Of a stretch of 64,000 nucleotides of DNA, positions 1 through 10,800 are shown one piece after another. Location: contig PNAJ01000103.1 of assembly GCA_003170295.1 (NCBI GenBank), positions 1 to 64,000 of the forward strand, read 5' to 3'. This DNA is from Bryobacterales bacterium (lineage in GTDB: Bacteria; Acidobacteriota; Terriglobia; Bryobacterales; Bryobacteraceae). Position 1 is the stretch's first letter, and each line of letters starts with the position of its first letter. Both the position numbers and the translations under genes were made by a program. The notes below the pieces were generated by a model. The model was not told the origin of the DNA and searched no databases. It was given only the letters and a program-made list of their open reading frames with translations.

Positions 1-255
1 GCATAAAGCTATACCAGTGGAAGTTATTATTGCAGACATTCACGACGTCCACATACCCAACCCTTGGGAGGGTTTTCCGAACGCTCGCGGTAAGCGTCGA
101 TGGCCGTGGACATGGGAAAATTCAGCGTCTTGCGACGCTTCGCCAGCTCATCCGCTCCGCCCGCAGCTCGAGAGCCTCGTCGAGTCTGGGCGCACGTGGC
201 GCGTCCACGAACCTTCGGTGCATTATTCCGGCGTAGCGCCGTTCCGGTGGCGCGC

Positions 256-861
256 CTATTTTCTAGGAGCGGGGCTGATGCGTTCGATAGTGACGCCGAT
301 CAACTCTGCTGGGTCCACTGGTCGGTCTCCCCGCACGCGCACATGGCTGATCTTGTCCGCCACCTCCAGCCCCGCGACAACTTCTCCAAAAATCGTATAC
401 TTGCCCGACCATTGCGGCATGACATCAGTGGTGATAAAAAACTGACATCCGCCCGAATCCGGAGCTCCAGTGTTGGCCACTGCCAATCTTCCCGCCCGGT
501 CGAACCGCAGGCCGGGCAAGAATTCGTCGCGGATGGTGATCCCGCAATCGTGAGATCCGGTGCCGGTCGAGTCGCCCGACTGAATCATGAGGCCCGGCAG
601 CACGCGATGAAAGGTCAAGTTATCGTACAACGGACGCTTCACCAGCGCGCCGGTTTTCGGGTCCTTCCATGGTTTCGTTCCCTGCGCCAGCGCGACAAAG
701 TTACGTACAGCGATTGGAGTTTCTTTCTCATACAATCGGGCGGTGATAGCCCCGTTCGAGGTTTGGAGTGTCGCGTATAGGCCCGGCTTCAAAAGTGGAT
801 TCTGCGCTCCGAGCGCGGCGGCAAATGCGATCAGTTCGACGAACCGCTTCAAGCCGATCAT
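256..861 (-). CDS. Cyclophilin-type peptidyl-prolyl cis-trans isomerase, secreted
   Basis: Motifs LYEKETPIAVRNFVALAQG, FHRVLPGLMIQSGD, GCQFFITT, FGEVVAGLEV; start placed at MIGLKRFVELIAFAAALGAQ (signal peptide) inside the longer ORF 256..918. Confidence 0.9.
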   Translation of the reverse strand: MIGLKRFVELIAFAAALGAQNPLLKPGLYATLQTSNGAITARLYEKETPIAVRNFVALAQGTKPWKDPKTGALVKRPLYDNLTFHRVLPGLMIQSGDSTGTGSHDCGITIRDEFLPGLRFDRAGRLAVANTGAPDSGGCQFFITTDVMPQWSGKYTIFGEVVAGLEVADKISHVRVRGDRPVDPAELIGVTIERISPAPRK

Positions 862-970
862 TCTACCGCGCGACGCTCTCCCCCTAATTGCCGAGGCCTT
901 GGCGACGTACCGGCGCAATTTCGGAAGCTGCTTCTCACCGCAGCGGTTTCACCTCCCCGATTCCGTCTGA

Positions 971-1894
971 TCACTTCCCCGCGGCGCACGACCGGCCATT
1001 CTCGGCGAGGCCCCAGGCTATCGCATTGCTATAGAGCCGGATGATCAGCTCCTCGGAGTACATCGATGCGCCATGACCAAGCGCCGAGTAAAAGACATGG
1101 CCCTTCTCCACGCAATGCCACCATGCGAGGGGATGGTCTGCACCCATGGTGGCTCGGCCGGGATTGTACGTCTGCTCGTCGACGGTCAGGAGGATATGGT
1201 AGCCCGGCTTGCCGCGAGGATTATCGGCAAACGAGTACCATTCTTCCGCGCGGTGCCAGAGTGCAGGCAAGCCCTTTGTGATGGGATTTTTCAGATCCTG
1301 CACGTGAATGTCACCCGGCTGTATAGATGAGTGAACTACAAATTGAGCTCCGATCAAAGTATCCACGTACCACTTCCAGTCCGCCGCCGAAGTGCGGCCC
1401 GCACCACTGAAGACGGGATCGCCGCCGGAGCCGTGAGTGCCGACGAACGATCCGCCGTTTTCCATCCAGCTTTTGAAAGCCGCACGCTGGTCTTCGGTCA
1501 GCGTATCGCCGCTGGTGTTATTCCAGACGACCACCTTGAACTTGCCCAACTGCTCCTTGTTCATGACCGCACCGTTTTCCGTAATAAAGAACGGCCACGC
1601 TCGCTCGTGCGCGATTGCCGCAAGCGCCGCATTGGACGCTTGGATCGCAGCATCGTCGCGAAAGCCATTAGTCTTGGAGAAAATCAGCACCCCGCCCGGC
1701 TTCAAATCAGCCGGCAACGCAGGCGGCTCCTTGTCGAACGTGGGAGCGGACACGAAACCCGGACCTCCGCCACGACCACCTCGACCGCCGCTGCCCCGCC
1801 CTTCGCCCCCCGAGGCCGGAGGTTGCTGAGCCAGAGTCACTGCTGCGGCAGCGAGCAACGCAGGCGCCACTAATAATTTCACGTTGATGTTCAT
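971..1894 (-). CDS. ThuA domain-containing protein with signal peptide
   Basis: GGVLIFSKTNGFRDDAAIQAS..., VVVWNNTSGDTLTEDQRAAFKSWMENGGSFVGTHGSGGD, HPLAWWHCVEKGHVFYSALGHG are ThuA-like; Gly/Arg-rich N-terminal linker. Confidence 0.88.
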   Translation of the reverse strand: MNINVKLLVAPALLAAAAVTLAQQPPASGGEGRGSGGRGGRGGGPGFVSAPTFDKEPPALPADLKPGGVLIFSKTNGFRDDAAIQASNAALAAIAHERAWPFFITENGAVMNKEQLGKFKVVVWNNTSGDTLTEDQRAAFKSWMENGGSFVGTHGSGGDPVFSGAGRTSAADWKWYVDTLIGAQFVVHSSIQPGDIHVQDLKNPITKGLPALWHRAEEWYSFADNPRGKPGYHILLTVDEQTYNPGRATMGADHPLAWWHCVEKGHVFYSALGHGASMYSEELIIRLYSNAIAWGLAENGRSCAAGK

Positions 1895-2220
1895 TGAATC
1901 TCCCGTTGTTTGCTTGGCAATTCCCGGTCAACACGTTTCGAGCACGGGCCCTGCCGGCTAGGGCGAAGCTGAGCTACGATTTTACTTCTCCACCCCTGAA
2001 TGACCAGCCCCGGGACGCCTGAACAGGTGCGCATTAGCGGCGAGGCATAAAGCGACTCCTGTCGAAGTAATTATTGCAAACATTCACGACGTCCACTTAC
2101 CCCAGCAACTCGGAGGGCAAAACTCGCGCTGATGCTACAGGCGGCCGACTGGCGATGAACCGAACTTGATTTTCTCGTTACCACATTCTTGATGGCCTGC
2201 AGGTGTAGACTGTTTTCAAA

Positions 2221-2736
2221 ATGAAAGGGATGCTTTGGCTCTGCTGCCTTGCCGTGCCCGTCGCTGCCCAGCCGCCGACGATCCCGGTGAGCACCGACGC
2301 TTATCGCCTGTGGTACCGGTGGCCCTATCAACGCATCGGCGTCCGAGCCTACATGCGCAGCACATACGACCGGAGTGGCGGTAACGAACGCGCCGACGCT
2401 TCTCATTTCCTTTATCAGGAAGCCGACGATTTCAACGTCACGCTTGATGTCGAGTCGCCCGGCGTCCTCTACTTTGTCCGCTACAACCACTGGCACGGAA
2501 GTCCGTGGCACTATGAGGTGGATCACACCGATCACCTGGTCCAGGAGACCACCACAGCGAATCCGCTGCGGCCCCTCGAGGGCTCGTTGTTTCTTCCCGA
2601 ACGATTGTTCCCCAGACCGCTGGCAGTGACGTGGTCCGAAACCAAGGGCGCCGACCTCAGTTGGGTTCCCATCGGTTTCTTACAATCGTTTCGCATGGCC
2701 TATTCACGCACCTTCTACGGAACCGCCTTCGCGTGA
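2221..2736 (+). pseudogene. Probable 5' fragment of a DUF2961-like secreted protein gene
   Basis: Signal peptide MKGMLWLCCLAVPVAAQ followed by DUF2961-like text (GSPWHYEVDHTDHLVQETTTANPL...RMAYSRTFYGT); stops abruptly and no continuation is recognisable before 2850. Confidence 0.5.
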
Positions 2737-2957
2737 AGTTCACACCGGTGTCCAGGCCGCTGTTTCCTGGCTACCCGCTTCCGGAATTGGCTTGGAGCGA
2801 AATGCGTTACTCAGCATACAGCTTCGTGATGCCGAAATTCAGACTTTAGAAAAGTCGCTCAGATAACCCGAGTTCTTCCGGCGGCGATCATCGGGCGCGG
2901 CGCAGCGAGAGAGAGGACATGTCCAAGACAGCGCCGCACACCCATCGCAGCCGGAAC

Positions 2958-4988
2958 TCAGCGCCAAATCGGATTCGTAAAAGCACCGTCGCCCGCCACG
3001 TCCCACACCGCCAACCTCGCCCATTTCCAGTTCTTCGCCTCTGCGGTCCACTGGAATGTTGTATGTCCGAACTCTCGGGTTTCTTCCAGGGGAATTATTT
3101 TGTAGTGCGTCGCCGAACCATCGCCCCAAACGATTTCAGCCATGCGCAATGGAAAAGTGTAATCCACCCCAACGGAGACCGTAATTATTTCTCCAACGCC
3201 GCTAAGTTTCGCAGCGGGAATCAGCACCTCGCCAGTGCTGATGAAGGCATCGTCCTTCGCCACAGCATCCAGTAACTCGCCGTAATGTTCATATGACGGT
3301 AGCGACGGCAGACGAACATAATTGATATTGAGATGTCCGTACAGCTCGTGGGTCGAGTCGAACTGGAATACGTCCACTTCGCCGATCATCCTTTTCTTCA
3401 AGCCCAGATTGTTCATGTCGTCCACCGTCTTAAACGCCCTCTCACCCAACCTTGGCGAAGACAAATCGGACGGCATCGCCTTCCATCCCGACCCGATGTA
3501 TCGCGGATCCCGAAAATATACCGTGTCGCGAATGGCATCGGGATATCCTGTCGAACCCTTGGTTCGGGGGTGCGTCTGGTACACATAACCACCTTCCCGC
3601 CGCACCATCTCCCAGATTTCCTGCGGATTGCTCACGCGGTAGAGGGTGCCATATTTAGCATCGGTGCTCATGAATGGCTGATCGGGTTTCCGATCCATGA
3701 ACCAATACACGGGCTTCGGAAATACCAATCCCCAATGGCCTCCCAGAATCACGTTGGCCTCTTCCGCCGGCATCAGCAGAAAATCCTTTCCCGATTGCGA
3801 TTTCGTTGCGCGGAAGTAGTCCCGTAACTCCTCCAGGCGCACTTGACCCGCGTCCCTGGGATGGCCATCGCCATGAAAATCCATGATCATCGCGGCATCG
3901 ATTCCGGCGGCTTTCATTGCAGGTTTGAACGGCGGCTCCCAATCGAATCCGCGATCCCTGGCTTGCATTGTGTAAGCAAGATGCCAATGCGGCGCGAACG
4001 TCACATAGCCCGGCAGCTTCTGAAAATGATCGCCATGCGTGTAGCGAAGTACGCCATCGAGAGTCGCTCTGGCGGGAGCGTCATTGACCACGATAAACAT
4101 TCGCATCTGTTGTTCCGTTCCGGGGGGTGCATTGATCCATGGGTAATAAGGTGAGTCGTCATCGGGCAATTGCCGGATGCCCATCGAGATATTCCCTCGC
4201 CAGGCGTTGTACCAGACGTAGCCCATGTTCGTCGTGTAATCCCTGGCGAACATGTACTGGTGCGGTGCCGGAAACACCGCGACGGACCCACCTGCCGATC
4301 TTGCCGCGACTGCGCGATACCGGACCGCTGCTGGATGACGCTCCGACCCATACGGCGGCGCGATGGTCTGGAAGTTTCCCTGCGTATCGAAGTAGCTGAC
4401 TTCGGAGTTCATCGTGCCGCCCGACGTCAGATCGGACGCGGCGCTCATTCGCAGACCGGCGTCGTAGTAGTAGGCGACGTCCTGATCCTCGGTCTTCAAC
4501 GTTGCCTGCTGTTCGATCAATCTGCTGCCAGGGTAGAAGATGTATCGGATTTCGCCCTCAAAAATGCCAAGCCGCATCCCATCAAATGCGACCTCCACTC
4601 GCTCACCAATTGTGGTTGCCCGTGCGGTTTTCGGGTGAAACTCGCCCAAGAAACTGCGTGTCCCGTCCGGTGCGGACGGCGGAAAATCGAAAAAGGCATC
4701 CCACCCGCCTCGACGTTTTCCTGTTTCCGCCTTGTAGAAAGGTTGCCCACCTGATACGACTGTCTTTCCGTTCACAGCGATGGCTGTGATCAGCGGCTTG
4801 TGTGGGTCCAGTGCGAACTGAGCGGTCCAGTTGCGGCCACGCTCGTCCGGCCACTCAACCCGCAATCCGCCGTTGATGCTTTGCACCAGGACAGGTCCTG
4901 GGCGCACGCCCGACGTATCAATCGCCATGTCTTGCGCGGAAGTGGGCAACGCGCAGAAGATCAGGCCGAGAAAACAAAAGGGTCGCAT
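2958..4988 (-). CDS. Large secreted hypothetical protein, 676 aa
   Basis: Long ORF with signal peptide MRPFCFLGLIFCALPTSAQ; DFHGDGHPRD and YVYQTHPRTKGSTGYPDAIRD segments; family not identified with certainty. Confidence 0.75.
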   Translation of the reverse strand: MRPFCFLGLIFCALPTSAQDMAIDTSGVRPGPVLVQSINGGLRVEWPDERGRNWTAQFALDPHKPLITAIAVNGKTVVSGGQPFYKAETGKRRGGWDAFFDFPPSAPDGTRSFLGEFHPKTARATTIGERVEVAFDGMRLGIFEGEIRYIFYPGSRLIEQQATLKTEDQDVAYYYDAGLRMSAASDLTSGGTMNSEVSYFDTQGNFQTIAPPYGSERHPAAVRYRAVAARSAGGSVAVFPAPHQYMFARDYTTNMGYVWYNAWRGNISMGIRQLPDDDSPYYPWINAPPGTEQQMRMFIVVNDAPARATLDGVLRYTHGDHFQKLPGYVTFAPHWHLAYTMQARDRGFDWEPPFKPAMKAAGIDAAMIMDFHGDGHPRDAGQVRLEELRDYFRATKSQSGKDFLLMPAEEANVILGGHWGLVFPKPVYWFMDRKPDQPFMSTDAKYGTLYRVSNPQEIWEMVRREGGYVYQTHPRTKGSTGYPDAIRDTVYFRDPRYIGSGWKAMPSDLSSPRLGERAFKTVDDMNNLGLKKRMIGEVDVFQFDSTHELYGHLNINYVRLPSLPSYEHYGELLDAVAKDDAFISTGEVLIPAAKLSGVGEIITVSVGVDYTFPLRMAEIVWGDGSATHYKIIPLEETREFGHTTFQWTAEAKNWKWARLAVWDVAGDGAFTNPIWR

Positions 4989-5121
4989 GGGAAGTTGAGG
5001 CTCAGCTTATTTGGAGTTCTTGCCCAATGTCAAGCGGAGCCAGGACCTGACAGGCGGGCCACTCCATCCACGTCAAGTTCGTAGCCCGCACCGAACACAC
5101 GGCGAATATGATAAAGACTCC

Positions 5122-5412
5122 GTGGTGCCCGTGCGAACATGCGCCGTTTCCTTCACCGACCCCGAGGGCATCCGCCATTCCGTGAACGTCTAGGCGGAGA
5201 CGCTCTACGAAGCCGTGGCGCTGGCGGTCCGGGTGCTCCGAGAGCACGACTGCGCGCCGACGGCAATGAGCGCGTTCGAGGTCGAGGTACGGAATCCGGC
5301 CGTGACGCAAACGGTGAGCATGCGGAAGATCGAGGACTGGCTGCGGTCGTCCGCGAAACGCCCAGCGGATCGGCTCATGAAAGAGAGATTGAAGGGGATG
5401 ATAGCGTCCTGA
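5122..5412 (+). pseudogene. Conserved small hypothetical protein interrupted by an in-frame TAG
   Basis: Frame +1 reads VPVRTCAVSFTDPEGIRHSVNV*AETLYEAVALAVRVLREHDCAPTAMSAFEVEVRNPAVTQTVSMRKIEDWLRSSAKRPADRLMKERLKGMIAS; only stop is TAG at 5191..5193. Confidence 0.6.
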
Positions 5413-5537
5413 TCGGGAGGGCGCAGCCTGTCCGAAATTCCCCCGCTGCGGTTAACCTGTCGCCCGCGACAATCCGTATCAAAGTCCGGCGGCGGTATAC
5501 TTCATACGAACCATGCTGTGAGGAGAGGCCAACCCGA

Positions 5538-6860
5538 GTGAGCAGACTAGCGTTTATCCTGCTGGCGGCGTCGGGCATGACGCTGTGCCGGGCCGATGGA
5601 GGAGCCTTGCGCGCTGGCGCCGCCCGCGTGGACATCACACCACCGGCCGATGCAGCGCTCCCGATGAGCGGGTATGCCAATCGCACGCAGGGATTCAAGG
5701 GCATCCACGACAGCATCTTTGTGCGCGCAATCGTGCTCGATGACGGAGCCACCCAGGTCGCGCTGGTCGCCTGGGAACTGCTCTACGTTCCCGACTCGGT
5801 TTGGTCAGACGTATCACAGCAAATCGTCACCGATGTAGGCATTCAACCCAAGAATGTTCTGTTGGCGGCGGTACATGATCACGGCGCGCCCACGCTGGGC
5901 GCAACCCCTCCGAATACCGCGGACTACACAAAGAAGGTCGAGTCCGCTGCCGTCGAGGCTGTGCGCCGCGCCAAGGCGCGTCTTCAGCCGGCGCGTTTCG
6001 GGATCGGAACAGGTGCGGCTTACCTCAACATCAACCGGAGGGAACTGACGGCCGCCCAAGGCTGGTGGCTCGGTTATAACGAAAACGGGCCATCTGACAA
6101 GACCGTCACCGTCCTCCGATTCGAAGACATGGCGGGGAAACCAATCGCGTTCTTGATCAATTATGCGGTTCACGCCGTCATCATGGGTCCGGAAAACTAT
6201 CAGATCACCGGCGATCTGGCGGGGGCGACGTCACGTTTCGTCGAGCAACATTATCAGGGCATGGACCGTCCGAGGTCCGACGGCGGTCCCCGCTTGAGAC
6301 TCCGTCCGGAAGAGAAATCGAGTGATGAGGGACCCGTCGCGGTGTGGACCAGCGGTGCCGCCGGAGACCAGAATCCCGTCTCCATGGCCAGCGGAGAGGA
6401 TTTCACGCTGGTCAATGCGTTTGGCAAAGTCCTGGGAGAGGAAGTCGTCCGGGTGGCGAGCGGCATCAAGACCTCGTCGCAGGCCCGGCTTTGGGGTTCG
6501 CAGAAGGTCGTGACTTGCCCGGGCCGGCAGGTGGAAGCGGGCGCGCGCCCACGCGCGGATTACAAGTTCACGGATTCTGAGCCGGTCAGCATCCATCTAG
6601 GACTCGTAATGATCGACACCGTCCCAATTGCCGGAGTCTCGGGCGAAGTGTTTACCCTAATTCATCAACGCCTCCAGAAAGAGTCGCCATTCACTCACAC
6701 GATCATGGTCACCCACGCCAGCGGGTCAAGCGGGTATATTCCCAACGACTCCGGATTCGACCAAGTGAGTTACGAGGTCACGACGTCGCACCTGAGGCCT
6801 GGGTGCGCTGAAAGCGCGATCGTCAGCGGTTTTTTGGAGATGCTGCGGGGCTTTCGATGA
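5538..6860 (+). CDS. Neutral/alkaline non-lysosomal ceramidase-like secreted protein
   Basis: RAGAARVDITPPADAALPMSGYANRTQGFKGIHDSIFVRAIVLDDG, LLAAVHDHGAP, ITGDLAGATSRFVE, WTSGAAGDQNP; GTG start at 5538 inside the longer ORF. Confidence 0.82.
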   Translation: MSRLAFILLAASGMTLCRADGGALRAGAARVDITPPADAALPMSGYANRTQGFKGIHDSIFVRAIVLDDGATQVALVAWELLYVPDSVWSDVSQQIVTDVGIQPKNVLLAAVHDHGAPTLGATPPNTADYTKKVESAAVEAVRRAKARLQPARFGIGTGAAYLNINRRELTAAQGWWLGYNENGPSDKTVTVLRFEDMAGKPIAFLINYAVHAVIMGPENYQITGDLAGATSRFVEQHYQGMDRPRSDGGPRLRLRPEEKSSDEGPVAVWTSGAAGDQNPVSMASGEDFTLVNAFGKVLGEEVVRVASGIKTSSQARLWGSQKVVTCPGRQVEAGARPRADYKFTDSEPVSIHLGLVMIDTVPIAGVSGEVFTLIHQRLQKESPFTHTIMVTHASGSSGYIPNDSGFDQVSYEVTTSHLRPGCAESAIVSGFLEMLRGFR

Positions 6861-9046
6861 AACTCACGCTGGGATTGGCGATGATTGCGGGAGGTTTGGG
6901 AGTCCTTTGGGCTGGTAGCCAGTCTGGTAGCAGCCAATCTGGTAGCAGCCAGGAGGAAGCATTCATCGGCGCGCGAGGACGGTACTGGGCGTTTCAAAAA
7001 GTAGTTCGCCCACCGGTGCCACCCATTGGCGATGCCTCGGAGCGCAACCCGATCGACGCTTTCGTTCTCCAGGCTTTGCGGCAGAAACAACTCGCACCAA
7101 CGCGGTTTCTCGATCGCGCTCAATTGCTCCGGAGGGTCACCTACGATCTCACCGGCCTCCCGCCCACGCCCGGCGAACTGGATTCGTTTCTGAAGGACCA
7201 AACGCGCGACGCGTATGAAAAGGTAGTCGATCGATTGCTGGCGTCGCCGCATTATGGCGAGCGCTGGGCCTCGAAGTGGCTGGATGTGGTTCGATACGCG
7301 GATACAAATGGTTTTGAACTCGATCAGGATCGGCCGCACGCATGGCGCTACCGCGATTATGTGATTCGGTCCTTCAGCCAGGACAAGCCCTATGATCGCT
7401 TTGTCCGGGAGCAGATCGCCGGCGACGAGATGTTTCCCGGCGATCAAGAGGCCCTGATCGCCACCGGCTATCTCCGTGCCGGCTCGGAGCACGTGGTTGC
7501 CGGAAACATCGATCCCGAAGAGAGCCGCCAGGAAGTGCTTACCGAGATTGCCACGAATGTCGGTCAAACGTTCCTGGGCATGACGATTAACTGTGCGCGC
7601 TGCCACAATCACAAGTTCGATCCCATCTTGCAGGCGGATTTTTACGGCCTCCAGGCGATCTTCGCCGGAGCCAGAGGCAAGGATGTCGAGATCGCCGCTC
7701 CCGACGAAAAGACCGCCTGGAACCCAGCCCAACAGGCTTACAAAGAGAAGCTGGCGCCAATCGAGGAAGCTCTCAAGTCTCTTGCAAAACCTTACGAGGA
7801 ACAGATTCGGGAAGAGCGCAAGCGCACGCTGGACCCCAATCTGCTCGAAGCTGTCAACACGCTGAAGGACCAGCGAACTCCCGAACAAAAGCGTTTAGCC
7901 ACTGACGCTGAGGCACAGCTCAAGCCGGCTTGGGACGATGTCGTCGCGGTCATGCCCGCTTCGGCGAAGTCCCAACGCGAGAAGCTGCGGCAACGGTTGC
8001 ATGAAGTCCAATGGACGGCTCCCGATCCGCTTCCGGCGGCCTACGGTTTCGTCAATGCGGACGAACCCGCACTACCCAGCTACGTGTTGCGTCTGGGAGA
8101 TCCGCACAGCAGGCTCGATCCTGTCGATCCCGCTATTCCTTTCGTGGTCAGAGCGGGATACACAATTCCGGTGAACTCCGCGGGCCGGCGCACAGCGTTC
8201 GCCAACTGGCTTGCCTCTACGGAAAATCCACTCACTGCGAGAGTCATGGTGAACCGGATTTGGCAGTTCCGCATGGGCGAGGGACTGGTGCGGACCCCCA
8301 ACGATTTCGGAACCATGGGCGACAAGCCTGACAGTCACGCACTCCTTGACTGGCTCGCGGCCGAGTTCATGGCCGGCGACTGGAGCGTCAAAGCGATGGA
8401 TCGTCTCATCGTGACGTCCAGCGTTTACCGCCAATCGTCGGCTCCGGACGAAGCGAAATCGAAGGTCGATCCACAGAACCGCCTGTTCTGGCGCATGAAT
8501 CGCAAACGGTTCGACGCTGAAATGATCCGCGACGCCACTCTATCGATCTCCGGCACTCTGAATCCCCAGACAGGCGGCCGCCCTGTAAAAATCCCGATCG
8601 AGCCAGAGGTTTATGATTTGATCTTCACCGAGTTTGAGCGCGATGGTCTTTGGCCAGTCAGCCCGGACAAGAGCGTTCAGAATCGCCGCGGCATTTATCT
8701 TTACAACAAGAGAAGTGTACGCCTGCCATTGTTCACTGCATTCGACCAGCCCGATGCGATTACTTCGTGCCCCGTCCGTCCTGTTTCCACGCATGCTTTG
8801 CAGGCTCTGTCGCTGTTCAACTCCGTCTTCATTCAGGAGGTTTCGCAGGCATTCGCGGCCCGTCTCGAAAGGTCTTGCGGCAGCGATCGCGGCTGTCAGA
8901 TCAACTCCGCCTGGCTTCTGGCGCTGTCTCGGCGGCCTCGCCCTGAAGAGAATCGACTTGCCGTAAAATTCTTCAAGTCCGGAGGGACGCTACCGGACTT
9001 CTGTTTGGCCCTGTTCAACCGAAACGAGTTCATCTATGTCCCATAA
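6857..9046 (+). CDS. DUF1549/DUF1553 domain-containing protein
   Basis: [106 protein letters not shown] are diagnostic. Confidence 0.93.
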   Translation: MKLTLGLAMIAGGLGVLWAGSQSGSSQSGSSQEEAFIGARGRYWAFQKVVRPPVPPIGDASERNPIDAFVLQALRQKQLAPTRFLDRAQLLRRVTYDLTGLPPTPGELDSFLKDQTRDAYEKVVDRLLASPHYGERWASKWLDVVRYADTNGFELDQDRPHAWRYRDYVIRSFSQDKPYDRFVREQIAGDEMFPGDQEALIATGYLRAGSEHVVAGNIDPEESRQEVLTEIATNVGQTFLGMTINCARCHNHKFDPILQADFYGLQAIFAGARGKDVEIAAPDEKTAWNPAQQAYKEKLAPIEEALKSLAKPYEEQIREERKRTLDPNLLEAVNTLKDQRTPEQKRLATDAEAQLKPAWDDVVAVMPASAKSQREKLRQRLHEVQWTAPDPLPAAYGFVNADEPALPSYVLRLGDPHSRLDPVDPAIPFVVRAGYTIPVNSAGRRTAFANWLASTENPLTARVMVNRIWQFRMGEGLVRTPNDFGTMGDKPDSHALLDWLAAEFMAGDWSVKAMDRLIVTSSVYRQSSAPDEAKSKVDPQNRLFWRMNRKRFDAEMIRDATLSISGTLNPQTGGRPVKIPIEPEVYDLIFTEFERDGLWPVSPDKSVQNRRGIYLYNKRSVRLPLFTAFDQPDAITSCPVRPVSTHALQALSLFNSVFIQEVSQAFAARLERSCGSDRGCQINSAWLLALSRRPRPEENRLAVKFFKSGGTLPDFCLALFNRNEFIYVP

Positions 9047-10517
9047 ATACCCGGGGTCCCATGAGTTGGAGGGTGGCAACCGCCGCTTCGATCCAGCGAA
9101 TCCACATATCCGACCGGCAGTCACGCGGCGCGACGTTCTGGTTCGTGCCGCGCACGGCTTTGGCGCAGTGGCCCTGGCTTCGCTGCTCGACCCGCCCGCA
9201 TCGGCTGCGGAGCGTGTCAATCCGCTGGCGGCGAAGCTGCCGCACTTTCCAGGCAAAGCCAAGTCCGTGATTTTTCTTTTCATGGTCGGAGGGCCCAGCC
9301 AGGTGGACACCTTCGATCCCAAGCCCGCGCTCGAAAAGTATAACGGGCAGCCCTTGCCCGCCAGCTACGGGACCGTCGTGAGTCAGTTCACCAAAGGGGA
9401 CACGCCACTGCTCCGCAGTCCCTGGAGTTTCAAGAAATACGGACAGTGTGGCCGCGAAGTGTCTTCTCTTTTTCCTCACATCGCCGAATGCGTGGATGAC
9501 ATTTGCTTCGTCCGCAGCTTCTATACCGACAGCACCGTCCACGCGCCCGCAATGTACCAGGTCAACACCGGCCGCATCTTGATGGGCTATCCCAGCATGG
9601 GTTCATGGATCACCTATGGCCTGGGCAGCGAGAGCGAGAACCTGCCCGCCTACGTTGTTATGCCGCAGCCGGAGGGTACACCGGAGGGCGGCACTCCGTG
9701 TTGGGGCGCGGGCTTCCTTCCGGCGGTCTACCAGGGAACGGTTTTCCGTTCCGGGTCCAATCCGATTCTCAACCTGCGGCCACCGGAGGGCATGACTTCC
9801 TCGCGCCAGCGGCACACGCTCGACTTTCTTCAGAAGATGAACGAAATGGATGCGGTGGATGGCGACAGCGAGATGGCGGCGCGCATCAGTTCCTATGAGC
9901 TTGCGTTCCGGATGCAAAGCGCGGCGCCGGATGCCGTGGATCTGTCCAAGGAAACCGAAGCGGCCAAAACACTCTACGGATTGGGCGATAAACGCACCAG
10001 CGAATTCGGCGCGCGGTGTCTGCTGGCTCGTCGACTAGTGGAACGCGGCGTGCGATTCATCCAGCTCTACTCCGGCGGTGGGCCAGTCTCGATGCAATGG
10101 GACGCTCACAAGGATCTGGTGGGCAATCATGAGAAAATGTGTGGTATGACAGACCGTCCCGTCGCCGGCCTGTTACAGGACCTGAAGCAGCGCGGATTGC
10201 TGGACTCGACGCTGGTCATCTGGGGCGCGGAATTCGGACGCCTCCCCATGTCGCAGGGAGGCGACGGACGCGACCACAATCCGCACGGCTTTACAATGTG
10301 GTTTGCGGGCGCGGGCGTAAAGCCAGGCACAATCATTGGTGAAACCGATGAAATGGGCCTCCGCGGTGTTAGCCCGCGCTACTCCATGCGCGACTTTCAT
10401 GCAACGATCTTGCACCTTCTAGGCCTAGAGCAAAGCCGCCTGTGGTTCCTGCATAACGGGCGCAACGAGAAGCTCACGGACTTCGGCGGCACGGTTATCG
10501 AGGGTATGCTGGCGTAG
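9036..10517 (+). CDS. DUF1501 domain-containing protein
   Basis: [82 protein letters not shown]; overlaps upstream gene by 11 nt. Confidence 0.93.
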   Translation: MSHKYPGSHELEGGNRRFDPANPHIRPAVTRRDVLVRAAHGFGAVALASLLDPPASAAERVNPLAAKLPHFPGKAKSVIFLFMVGGPSQVDTFDPKPALEKYNGQPLPASYGTVVSQFTKGDTPLLRSPWSFKKYGQCGREVSSLFPHIAECVDDICFVRSFYTDSTVHAPAMYQVNTGRILMGYPSMGSWITYGLGSESENLPAYVVMPQPEGTPEGGTPCWGAGFLPAVYQGTVFRSGSNPILNLRPPEGMTSSRQRHTLDFLQKMNEMDAVDGDSEMAARISSYELAFRMQSAAPDAVDLSKETEAAKTLYGLGDKRTSEFGARCLLARRLVERGVRFIQLYSGGGPVSMQWDAHKDLVGNHEKMCGMTDRPVAGLLQDLKQRGLLDSTLVIWGAEFGRLPMSQGGDGRDHNPHGFTMWFAGAGVKPGTIIGETDEMGLRGVSPRYSMRDFHATILHLLGLEQSRLWFLHNGRNEKLTDFGGTVIEGMLA

Positions 10518-10713
10518 CCGTGAACTGTCCGCTCGCAGCTGCCTTCTTCTTCCTCGCAGCCCACGCCGCCTTCATACGCTCAGACATCTTCTTGCGGAAT
10601 GCCACGTCCCTCGCTGACGATGCCTTATGCTTCGCAGCAGCGGGAGCCTTGGCGACCGATTGCCGACGACATGCGCTCATCTCATTTTTCCACTTGCAGG
10701 AAGGCTCCGACAT
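10495..10713 (-). CDS. Small basic protein, hypothetical
   Basis: 72 aa, Lys/Arg-rich ([22 protein letters not shown]); overlaps the 3' end of the DUF1501 gene; weak support. Confidence 0.3.
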   Translation of the reverse strand: MSEPSCKWKNEMSACRRQSVAKAPAAAKHKASSARDVAFRKKMSERMKAAWAARKKKAAASGQFTATPAYPR

Positions 10714-10800
10714 GGCTGTCTCACTTCAGCCCTATTTCGGGAACAGCAAAGGCAGAGCATCCTCTGACGTGAACATGCCCTGGCCCGCGCCTTCGATCAG

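Noticed and set aside
6770-7888. 372-aa ORF antisense to the DUF1549 gene
   Set aside because: Antisense shadow of a well-supported gene with no recognisable motif.
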